A DNA stretch of 64,000 nucleotides, from positions 1 through 64,000 of the forward strand of contig JADFUC010002097.1 of NCBI GenBank assembly GCA_019722365.1, read 5' to 3'. A program made the position numbers and the translations under genes. Below, one piece after another: positions 11,901 through 23,400 of this stretch (its first letter is position 1; every line of letters starts with the position of its first letter). The notes under the pieces are model-generated. The model worked only from the letters and a program-made list of their open reading frames with translations. It was not told the origin of the DNA and searched no databases. Source of the DNA: Lithospermum erythrorhizon (lineage: Eukaryota; Streptophyta; Magnoliopsida; Boraginales; Boraginaceae).

Positions 11901-12350
11901 CTTTATGCTTCATTCTATCAGTTTAAATTTTCTCAAGAATATTTGTACTTGAATTCATCATCTTTAGGCCCTTGTTAAGAGATTTTAATTAGCATTCAAG
12001 TTCTTGATCTCACAAATACCGATCCATCCACGATTTTGTCAGTTTACCGATCTCTTTCTTGATTTTGCTTTATCGACCTCGGATTTAGTGAAGGCGTGGT
12101 TAGTTCGATCTATAGTGTACAACAACTTGTGTCTTCAAAGAAGTTCTTCTTGATCATTTTTCCCTCGTCTTGTCATTCATCCATTATTACAGTGTGGTTT
12201 TGGTATGGGTAAAAAGCAACAAAATTATTCACTTTTTCTTCTTGATCCTCAATTTTCTTCTCAACTCATCAGAGGAGGATTTTTTGATGCGTGGGTCATC
12301 CGAGGTTAAGAGATTTAAATTCTTTGTGATTTTTGTTGTATTTTGTAGTT
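11901..12350. other. Probable gag-side extension of the copia remnant; nothing certain
   Basis: The segment continues upstream (minus strand) of the copia pre-integrase block, where gag would be expected. I see lysine-rich codons on the minus strand but no zinc knuckle or capsid motif. A 60-codon plus-strand frame (12170-12352) has no recognisable feature. Confidence 0.3.
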
Positions 12351-12384
12351 AAACATATACTCCGTATTTAGTACGGAGTATGTT
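12351..12384. repeat. Short perfect-stem palindrome
   Basis: The arms ACTCCGTA and TACGGAGT flank a 5-base loop (tttag), and the pairing extends outwards through AT-rich bases (aaacat / atgttt). The TACTCCGT/ACGGAGTA motif recurs singly at about 13392, 46599 and 51676. It looks like a fold-back or MITE terminus remnant. Confidence 0.5.
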
Positions 12385-13413
12385 TTAATTTTATGGTGAT
12401 TTTTGTGAATGTTGAAGTGCTTTCATGGGAATTATGTCGGCTTTGAAGCAGATGAAAGACAAGTCTCAAAAGGATGGCCAACAGAAGAACTAGGAGACGA
12501 TTTCTGGGTCTGTTTTTTACCGGCTCTATTTTAAAATGATTTGAATTTTGATGAGTTGACTTTTAAAACGTGATCTCAAATATGTTTTTTAATATAATAT
12601 TTTATGAAAAATATGGGTGTCCACCTCTGTCTATAGACAGACCCCCACTCTAAAAGGGGCACAAAAAAATACTCATAATTATTCGTTCTTTAAATAATTA
12701 TTTTAAAATATTTATTCTTTTTTAACATATATAATAAATTAAACTTTTATATTTTCAATTCCTTTTGAATCTTTTAGTCTTTCAAATTATCAAACAGCCA
12801 GGTATTATAGTTTCCAATTAATTATCTGTTTATATTTTCGATATATACCTTTTTATTTATTGTGTTTGAGTATAAAAGAAAAAGAAATTTGATGAATTTT
12901 TCTTTTACTTAATCTATGTCCAAATAATTAAAACGATAAGTGAACAAACGGAAAGAAAGACAAAGAATTTTATTTTTTATAACAAAACTTTCAATGAATG
13001 CTCGGAATAATCTATTGAATGGTTATTTTGTTAATTTTGATCATTCAAAATCAAAGTAGACTATTTGGGAGGGAAGTAGTATTTATATTTTGTGGAGTTG
13101 AAATAGATTTGAAAATATTTTGTGTATGAGCATGCATGTTTTTTAATTCACGAGGATTCAAAAAATAGTTTTATGTTGTCGAGTAATTGTACTAATTGTA
13201 TTCAAAGATGTATCAGTATGATTGATTCCAAATGGAGTAGCAATTTTATGTAATTTTCTTCTTTCGTTTTGAATGTGATAAGTGTTAATTGACAGCGTTT
13301 TGGTACTGAAATTTACTTCCTTGTTTGAATCTTGTTTGTATCGTTGTAAATTTACAGGTTATTTAGGACTTAGGAGTGTATGAACCTTTTATACTCCGTT
13401 ATTTAGGACTAAA
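12385..13413. other. AT-rich intergenic DNA
   Basis: No convincing coding frame, repeat structure or RNA gene was seen. The sequence is strongly AT-rich with many short A/T runs. Confidence 0.5.
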
Positions 13414-14030
13414 TCAAACTGAATCTTTTATACAGGTTGCACAAAACAGGAGGGTGGGGGTCGACGGGGTAAAATATGGAGGAGGGGTAGCGAAATTGCA
13501 GGGGAAGGGGGCGGTGGAATTGCATAGGAAGAGGAGGGTCGCGATTTCCGGTGAAGATGGTGGAGAAGAGACGATTGGAGAAGAAGAAAAAGGGGAGGGA
13601 TATTTCGGTGATCTTAAGGGGTAGGATGTTATTTTAGCAAAAAGGAAAGAAGAGTTATTTTTGAAACCATTTTCATTCACTATGTTATTTTTCCAAATTT
13701 CTCCATGAATGATAACATATGTGTCTTTTAATTGTGAAATTGAAGTTCGATGAGCTTTAGTCGAAGCTTGACAAGGAAAAGTGACAGCCATTCCTTTTGA
13801 AAACTCTTTCTCTCCAGTCTCCATGTAAGAAATTTGGTCACAGATTGTTCCTTGGTCAATTTGGTCACAGGTAAAATGTGGATAATATTTTCTAACATCG
13901 TCTAATGACCATTGAGTATGAATATCCATGGCCTTGTTGATCTTTTGGATATTAGTTTCTTCAATGGGGTAGACTTGGATGCCTGTTCTGGCACATCTTG
14001 ATATGACTTTTGCTAGCTACTTAACCAGGA
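13414..14030 (-). pseudogene. Unrecognised coding-like fragment
   Basis: A minus-strand frame stays open from about 14010 to 13414, about 200 codons; the first ATG gives 171 residues. Its N-terminal two thirds has ordinary globular composition (segments VISRCARTGIQVYPIEETN and MDIHTQWSLDDVRKYYPHF, with several Cys). The C-terminal part abruptly becomes P/S/T-rich low-complexity sequence opposite a purine-rich plus strand (13440-13620). An in-frame stop precedes the segment, and no start or splice context is obvious. I do not recognise the family. It may be a captured exon or a transposon-derived fragment. A real gene is possible but not supported by neighbouring exons. Confidence 0.3.
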
Positions 14031-17000
14031 CAATTTCTTCTTGTTATCCTGTCCTTTGAATGGACATAATATCACATTACGAAGTTCACATTATATGATT
14101 TTGTAATGCATTTGTTCGAAACTACTATCCCCTATATACAGATGCAGTGTCTAAGTATGAAGAGGAGAAAGAAAAGACCAAGTGTTACACAAACGAATTC
14201 AGGGAAGAAAGAGAAGAGTTTAATATTCTAGAGATTTTCTTAGTAAATTGCACCCAAATTCCCATATCTGTATGTCTTCCAGAGGCACACCAGACCTCCG
14301 TGGAGAATGAGGCAGAGATGCTTCTGATATACGGAGTACATAATACATTCATCTCCATTAACTATTTGACTTATGATAAAACTTGCCAAATGAAACATGA
14401 TTTGTGCTTCTCCTACATTTGTATACTAATGATTTATTTGTAGAGATAAAATAGTTCATTCAAATAATAAAATCTATAGAATCCCAATCAAATATTGAAC
14501 TATATCCAAAGGCGATTCGTTCTAAATACCCCAAAGGTAGTTGTAAAGAGTTTTTCTCCACGCTAGTTTCTATCTATGTATAGTTTTGCTTGGGTTTTTT
14601 TCTTTTTCTTTTTGATATTAGTGATTAGGTAAGTTTAATCGAAATTACGATCATGAATCTTTTCTACTTGAAGCTGACCGATTAAGCTTCAATTTTTTTG
14701 CTAGCTTTACTTTCCAACTTCCAAACAATTAACCAAACCAAATAATTATGACGAGGAAAAGAAGGAAAGCTTGATTCTGATTCGTGTATCCTGATTCATG
14801 AATGTTCGTTAATATCATGCCATAAATTTGATATAAAAATGATACTGGCATTACTAAAATGTATCATTAGATGGTACAAGTGAAAAAATTCAAAAGAGTA
14901 CCAAAATTATTTATTCACTTAATTAAAATGTGTACCAAATTTGTTAAGCAATTTAGTACAGATTGCTAAAAGTTAAAAATAGGCTTATATAATTGACGTT
15001 AATGATTTTTTATTGAGAAAATGAATTACATGTGTGCACCAAATATCTGCAAAAAAATATCAAAAATGGTATAATTTAAATTTTTAATTATTAATAGGCT
15101 TAATTAATAAATAAAAGTTTAATGAGCATGATTTTACACAAGAAGGTCCATACGCAAGGCCATGAATCGCCACGTTCTTGTATCTAGCTGGGAATTAGTA
15201 GGTCAACCAGCCTGGTCAACATACAAAATTTAATTTATTTCTCCTCAATTTGAAAGAAAATTTAATTTATTTCTCCTCAATTTGAAAAGAAAATGAAACA
15301 CGTAACCTTAACCTGTGAAATATGTGATTTTCACTTATTTTATTAATTTCAGTATCATATTTGATTATAATTTCAGTTAATAATATATATCATTATAATA
15401 TCATATGAATCGCTTATACTGACTTTAATAATACCGGTCTGATAAATGCTTATTAAAATTTCATATGTAATATTTAATTGATTATTTAAAATTGAAAGTT
15501 AGTTATATTTTATGGCTAAATTTTATCTGGTAACGAAGCCCAATAAATCATTGAATAAGCTAACAAAGCTATTAGCGCTCAAATAGTCGCTTTGAAGCTT
15601 TTTTAAAATGCGTGGCGAAGCTTATCTTTTGGTAGAAATTGGACCACTACGGGGCGATTTAGGCGAAATGACGTTGAATAAGCCGTATCACTTATTGCTT
15701 ACGTCGCGTATAATTAACTTGAAAGCTTTCTGCGGCTCGGTTTTTAATTAATTAAATAAAATAAATAAATCATAAATGCTGGCCTGAGGTATTATCTGTG
15801 ATTAATATAGTTGGGGGAGTAAAATATTGTTCCCCATATACACTTTTGCAAGAGTAATAGTTAGAGACTTAGATTTAAAGGTAAAATTGTCGTTTAATTT
15901 TGAAAATACTATTTGAATATTGTGTATGATGTTACCCTGTTCAGCCTTACATTGCATCCCCATTCCTTGCCCTCCATCCAAGAAAGAACAATTTATGGAG
16001 AAAGGTAAGAAACATGACAAATATTATGTGTTCAATCTTTTTTTCTATCACATAAAATTTAAGAATATTATTTATGGAGAAAGAAAGGTAAAACTAAAGT
16101 GGACAAGAAGATGCGTAAATTGCAGCAACTTATACTGCCCTAACGTGAGTAACATAAATCTTTGATTTCAACTGGTTCTTGATATAGTGCACAAATTTTG
16201 ATTGTCAACCATAGCATGGCGGATACTTATCAGATCTTACTGCACAAAGATTCGGTTGTGGAGATTGATGACGAAGTGGTATTGGGTGGGGAAGGGAAAA
16301 GTAGTGGGATTGGGGTGTAAAGTTGAAGATGATGTGTTTATTTTATTTTTATTTAATTTATTAAAATTAAGTGGGTGGAGTAAGAATTATGTGTGGTTGA
16401 GTTAGTTAGAGGGTTGGGGTGAGTTGTTTAGATGTTGTTTGCCTAAATTATCCTTTTAAAAATTGATTTTGGCTCCGAAAAGAATAGGTATCACGATTTT
16501 GAAAAGTTCATATGCCAAAAATACAGTCTAGGTGCCTATTTGAAATGTTGAATAATTCAGGTGTCTATTTGAAATTATTTCGTTAGTTCAAGTACCTGTG
16601 TGAAATTTAGCTTATTTTTAAAAATTGTATATATATTTTATTCTTGTTGATGTATCACTAATTGAAATATCTATTGAGACAGAGGATCCCGGCTGGTATA
16701 GTATATAGTTAATAGTTGATGAAATTTTACTGTATTAAAAGTGCTTATCAATAAACAGTCTCTGGTTTGGCAAAAGTGCAATGAAGACTTAGTTCATTTA
16801 GTTTATATTAATGTAATGGTAGTTTCCCAAGTCTCAAATATGCTGCATGCACAAATGATACTTTTCCAACATTAACGGTACTACGTAATTTAGGATTATT
16901 ATTACATCAATGCAAATTTTATTTAGGGACGGTTTGTGTAATTACTTTACAACTTCAGGGACCAATATTTCATTTATATGCAAACTTTGAGGATTAAGTT

Positions 17001-17370
17001 TTGAATTTTTCCAAATCTCATGAACTATTTGTGCAATTATCTCGCGAAAGAACTTATTAACTCATGATAAAATAAAAACTATCTAGTTACTCATGATTAA
17101 TTAATTTTGAAAACTAAACGTCTAACTATTTTATAAAAAATTGAACCCTTTATTTTGTAAGATTCGTTCTAATGTGTACTGTGATTGTCTAAACAAGCAC
17201 CGATATTTTGGTACACTTAATTAGGTTACCAAGAATGTGAGTCGAGAAAATCTGCAAGAAAAGTTCACCACCATCTCACCTGCCTCTCCTACCTCACTGT
17301 TTTATTATCCTACCCCATCTTTTCATTACAATCATTTTCGCTTGATTCTTATTTGAATATATCACCACAA
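14031..17370. other. Intergenic DNA upstream of the CASP-like gene
   Basis: AT-rich sequence with no gene I can support. Noted inside it are a 31-bp tandem pair around 15230-15295 (atttctcctcaatttgaaa repeated) and short degenerate repeats at 16520-16620 (variants of 'gtgcctatttgaaat'). There is also a 16890-17030 block of the 'gggac..ttgtgtaatta' type often seen in non-autonomous DNA transposons. Several short open frames (14147-14443, 15920-16165, 16202-16405) lack any recognisable feature. Confidence 0.4.
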
Positions 17371-17377
17371 TATAAGG
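17371..17377 (+). promoter_or_regulatory. Candidate TATA box of the CASP-like gene
   Basis: TATAAGG lies 110 bp upstream of the chosen ATG, preceded by a pyrimidine-rich stretch (17255-17340). The distance fits a short 5' UTR. Other AT-rich sites nearby could serve instead. Confidence 0.35.
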
Positions 17378-17480
17378 CATGACATTCTTCAAAAAGAAAG
17401 AAATTCGATAATTATTATTGGTATTATAATTATTTGAATTGTTCAAATTGGCTTAAGAAGGTAGCCTACTAAAAGCTTCC

Positions 17481-20400
17481 ATGGCGTTGCCCAAGAGAAT
17501 TCCAATAATATTGCTAAGGCTTATCGCCTTGTGTGCAACATTGGGTGCAGTTATTACAATGATCACTGCAAAGGAAACAGCTCAAGTCTACAATATGTCA
17601 TTCAAAGCCAAGTATACCGATTCTCCATCGTTCAAGTAAGTCCTTAATAATATTTGGGATTAATTTTAATAATGGCGTAACAGGTTAGGGTGATTTAGAC
17701 TTCAGGACTCCTCCGTTTCTAAAAGATTATTCGAGTTTGACTTTTCAATTTTTCATAGTTGGACTTTGATCGTAGATATTATTGTTTGTATTGATACATA
17801 ATATTTTACTGAAAAATATGCTCAGTAAAAATCTCACATCGTCACTTATTTAGTTACGATAAATGTAGAAAATTTTAATTTGTTCTTTTACTTGATCATT
17901 TACTTTCAATGCAATATTTTATATTGAACTTTTTAAAATTCTTGGCTTGTCGTTGATTTGTCTTCTAATACTAACGTCATTGTCTCTTCTATCAGAAAAT
18001 GGTAAAATTAATTATACTCTTAATAAAATCTTTTTTAACTGTATGATCAGTAAATAGAGGCGTAAGGAGTATGTTTTAGACTTTTCCAAGATATATTTTA
18101 ATCAACTATTATACAAGCATAAATAAAAATTATTTGAACGATTTTTAGGAAGGGAGGAAGGATATAGCAAACCATACTTAGTGGAAAAAAGTTTGGGTTG
18201 TTTGATTTTTTTTAAGGTCGGTAATTCCACATGCCATATTATCATTGGCATGTTTTTTGGTTTTATCAACATTCTAAGAAAAAATAATTTTGTAGATTTT
18301 TCGTGGGAGTTAATGCTATTGCTGCTGGATACACCCTTATAGTAATCTTCTTACCCTCGAGGCTTTTGATTGTGAAGTTGTTGTTGATGCTGGATTTGGT
18401 AAGCCATCATTTTATGTATTTCTTTTGTTCTTTAGCCCTCATAGCGAACTAAATTAATATATGTTTCATTAAAATATTAATAATGTTATAAAAGAAATAG
18501 AATATAAATAATTTCATAAATATTAATAATTTATTGCTATATTACTTCATTAATTGTAATATTAATATCACTCTTGGAAGTCCTTATTGTTATAATATTA
18601 AAGACAATAGCATGTATATATATGTTGACATATAAGACAATTGAATTTAAAAAACACCAAGTCTAGTACATTATCTATAACTTTGTTAGTTGGATCAAAT
18701 TGTATGTTGACATGCAACATAAGTAAAGTAGTTTTTACTCTAGTGAAATGATCGGAAGAAGAATGGAAGTAAGTGGATTACTCCCTACTATTTTTTCAGT
18801 TGTTTTATGCATTCTAAGCCAATATGCAATTTGTCATATGATAAAAAATGAAGGAATTCAAAAATCCAATAATAGAATGTTACTTTGGAGAGTTAATTCT
18901 TAAAAATGAAGGTCTGAGATAGTGCGTCACGAGTTGCGGCTTTGATGCGATAGTGGCAGCATGCTGCTGGTCCTCGATAGTGGGCCTCTGCATACTGAAA
19001 AAGGGCTTTTGTGGCGGCAGCGTCTGGTAAAGCAAAAGGCAACATGTGGCGTTATTTTGGCGATAAATGCACGTGGTACACCCGGTCTCGCGGGGAAATA
19101 GAGAACGTCACATTAACGTTGCAATTATAAAATCACATCGAGCCTATGATATTTAATAACGTCACCATGCCAAGATCTAACCCGCCATAATCGCTAAGAA
19201 CACGCAACACAATACTAAATTACATTTTTATATACCGTTGCACATATGTCACGGCTATAAGCACACTTAAGTACCTAAATAATCAATGTTAAAATTAGTG
19301 TAATTAGGTAGCTACATAACGAAACACAAACGCTACAAGGAAACGTTGCAAGTACGTCATAGTTATAAGCACACTTAATTACCTAATTAATCAAAGTTAT
19401 AATTAGTGTAGTTAAGCAGCTAACAATTGAAGCATAAACGCCACAGTTTATCGTTGCACATACATTAGGGTTAGAAACACACTTAATTACCTAATTAATT
19501 AAAGTTATAATTAGTGTAATTAAAGAGATAAAAATTGAAGCATAAACGCCACATCGGAATGTAACACCAACGTCACACTATATTAGTTAAATAATTAGTT
19601 AGATTTGATGTTATCGAAGGAGAAACGCCATGCTTTTAATATTGAATAATTAAATATTTAAATAACTATTCTAGGTATTGATAAGAAAACGTAGCTAGAA
19701 CGCCATATGCTCTCGGCATGAAAACTTCACGCATTTAATTGAAAACAATATATATATATGAACAATATTATTAACAAATAAATCAAAAAGTCATATATTA
19801 TTATAATAAAGAATAATTAAATTAGAAATATGGACTATTCATAAATAATCTATATAAAAATAAAAACAAAATAGAAGGTAATCATTATTACCAAACCAAA
19901 ATAAGAGAAAATACTTAATATACAATAAAAATAAAAAATATAACAGAAAATATAATTTGATATTCCTACACAATAAAAATAAAATACAAGTTAGTAACAT
20001 TACCATAATAAAAAATAATATAATAAATAACCTTAATTAAAATCATAAAACAAACTTACCTCTTCAAATTATACCTTTGATCTTGCTACATAAAAAAGAG
20101 AAAAAATTAGTTAATTACAAATAATAAACAACATACAAACTAGACAACAATAAACAAATTAAAATTCAAAAGAAAAATATACCTCATCAAATTTAATATG
20201 ATGTAGCTACATAACGAAAAGAAAAAATTAGTTAATATATATCAAAAATAATAAATCAAAAAACATTTATCAAAAAACTTACCTTAAGAAACATAGGCTT
20301 ATAGAGCTCGAAAGAGAAAATTATGAGTGTGTGTGTTCTATTTATAGGAGACGGTGGATCTGAAATTTCTCGCCCGTTGAAAACATCACACTATCGAAAG

Positions 20401-23400
20401 AGTAAGCTATTTTATTAACAAAACGTCATACAATCACCAGGAACATCCAGCTGTTTACAGATATTTTGTGGCCGTTGTAGTTACAGATGTTAACAAATTT
20501 GCTCTAATTTAAGAAACGTCACATACACATTGAAGATTCACTAACGTCACATTAACGTTAGCAGTTACAGAATGTAAAAAAAATAATTGCTGAATAACAT
20601 TGAAACTACCTGTGAGGCACACTATAATGACAAACAATCATGTTCAACATCAAATACAGAAAACATCAACTAATAAGTCGCTTCAATATCAAAGGTACAA
20701 TAATGCATGGTAACATGAGATATTACATTTAAATAGAAATTAATCTTCCTCATTGTCCTCGCTTACTTCATACTCTGCATCATTTGCAAATCTGGTTGGG
20801 ACTACATCATCATTATATAAATCCGGCACCAAAAGAATAGTATCATTATCTAGCTCTCGTGTTGGTTCAATGGGTAGTGGCACAAGTTGTTCTTCTTCCT
20901 GAAAGAAGTCGACGTTATTGTCATCATCTTCTTGAATGTTGGTCCAATCAATTCGGCTCCTTGCAAATGTTTTTGTTGCTACCACCCATTCAAGAAGTTT
21001 CTTGTCATCTGACATAAAGTCGAGGTAGAACACTTGTTGCACTTGTGAGGCGAGGATAAAAGGATCATCTTGTGAACTTGTGCTTTTCTTTTTAATCTGT
21101 ACGATCCCGTTCTTAGGGTGCACTGCATCCACTTCTTGGTGTCAAACCAACGACACTTGAATACCACAACTGTTTCGTTCAAACCGTTATAAGTCAACTC
21201 CCAAACTTGTTGAAGAACTCCGTATAAGTCAAACATAGATCCTTATCTGAATATAACAGGGACCCTTCACACAAAACGCCACTATTGTTTTGTCTTTGGT
21301 GAATTAGGTGTTTTGAAGTTGAGGAATTATTTGAGAGCGGGTGGTGATTTGTGATAGTTAGGATGATAAAGGCCGAGGGGATTTGGTGAATTAGAGTTTG
21401 ATAATAATATGAAGAATGAACAAGTCTGAAATGCAATTACTAACCTTCAAAATGTAAAATTAGAATTAATATAAATAATTAATCAAATATATTTTGAATG
21501 TAACGTTATAGTGGCGTTTCATGTAAAATAAGAATTAGTATAAATAAATAATTAATCGAATATATTTTGAATGTAACATTAATGTGGCGTTTCATGTAAA
21601 ATTAAAATTAATATAAATAAACAATCAATCAAATAGATATAGTAATAGATTATAAAATGAAAATATAAATAAAAAAAAGGTGATAACGTCACACTATCGT
21701 AATACCATTTGAATTTAACTTTCCCCCCAAATCAATGAAATGTTACTTTATTTAAAAACCTCGACCATTTCATTTTCATATCTTATTTATTACTTACACT
21801 CCACAAAAAATGTTTCACTTAGTAAAAAATTTGGGCTTATTGAAGGCATGGAAAGAAAATAAAATTGTAAGGTGTCATTGTGGATTAGTTTGTCTTCAAT
21901 AACTCATGTGGAAGCTTATGGTGGAGGAATTTCTAAAGTATCCAAGATTAACATTCGGAGTATGGAATGTAGCGTCGGCGGCGATCCGTTGTTCCAATAA
22001 GAGAGAAGACAATTATCTTTTGGGTCTTCCTAAAAAATGTAACAAAAGGATGTTGAAATTGCTAATTTGATGAATTAGTTAAAATTCATGTTTTTCATTG
22101 TGATTGTGTTTGTAATCGTATTTGTATTGGCTACTACTATTGTAATCTATTTTTGGATTAATATTATTTCTCAAGTTTCTTTTTGAATAGTAATTTCAAA
22201 GTATTTCCTTTGTATTTCATAACTGCAATTAAAAATAGTATATCAAATATCTATTAATTAATTAATAAACATAAATATATATTAGTTTGTATAATTATTA
22301 AAAATTATATATATTAATTCACACAGCGTGAGGTTGTGTGGTATTAGAAACTAGAAAATGTCCGCAATCTTGACGTCTTAGCTAGCTTTTATTTTTTTAA
22401 TATATTAGTTAAACATTATATATAATATTTTGACTTATTGTAATAATCATTTAGATCGGTATGTGATATTACTATGGTGTTTTAACATAGAACGTCATAG
22501 ATATGTCAAAGATTCCAGAACCTTTTATTATTTATTGACATAAAATTAAAAAAGAAAATATTAAAAAAACACAACATAATTTATTCGAGACATTAAAGTA
22601 TCGACATGGTATTAGGTTCTGGCTACATTTCTCGAGGCGATAAATGTAGACAGAAAGAGTAGTCATGTGGTCTCACGAATTCACGTCATGTCGTAGGTAC
22701 ATGAACTCGCCAAATACCATGTTATTTGCTTGCTCAAATTCAAGCCACCCGTCGGTAAAGAATCTAAGGTGTTCTTCATTATTCTCGCTTGTGCCACTTT
22801 CAATCTTCACATCAAAAATTCTATATAGGACTTTGAATTTGCAAATTCTTGAATTATTTCATTCATATTGACATACAAAGTTAACATATATATATATAAA
22901 TATATATATATTAATAACTACAAAAAAATAACTAATTATCAAAAATTAAAGTATATATTACAAATCGAGAACTTGTAGGTTCCAATAAACAACTAACAAA
23001 ACTAACTTAAACAGTTGAATGTTGCAGATTGGAGGCATTTGCGAGCAATTTTATGATTTTGAAAAAAATATGGTTGTGAAAAAAATGGATGCTGAATTAT
23101 CTCAATTTATAATGCAAAACATGTAACAAAACGTCACACTACCGCCCTATAGTATCTACTAATTTAATGTTTGCGGTAACTTCAATGTATGCAATTTCAA
23201 CTACCATATTTATTAAATTTTAGATTATGTTTGAAGACTCTATGACATTTGTATCATGTTATATCTTAGAAAGAATTAACAAAAAAACATAAATTTATTA
23301 TTCTATTAAAAGAATCTGTGGCATTTATGTGATATTATATCTTAGAATTAAAACTAACGCCACCATAACGTCTTAGAATGTAATTGTAAAAAAAAAAAAA

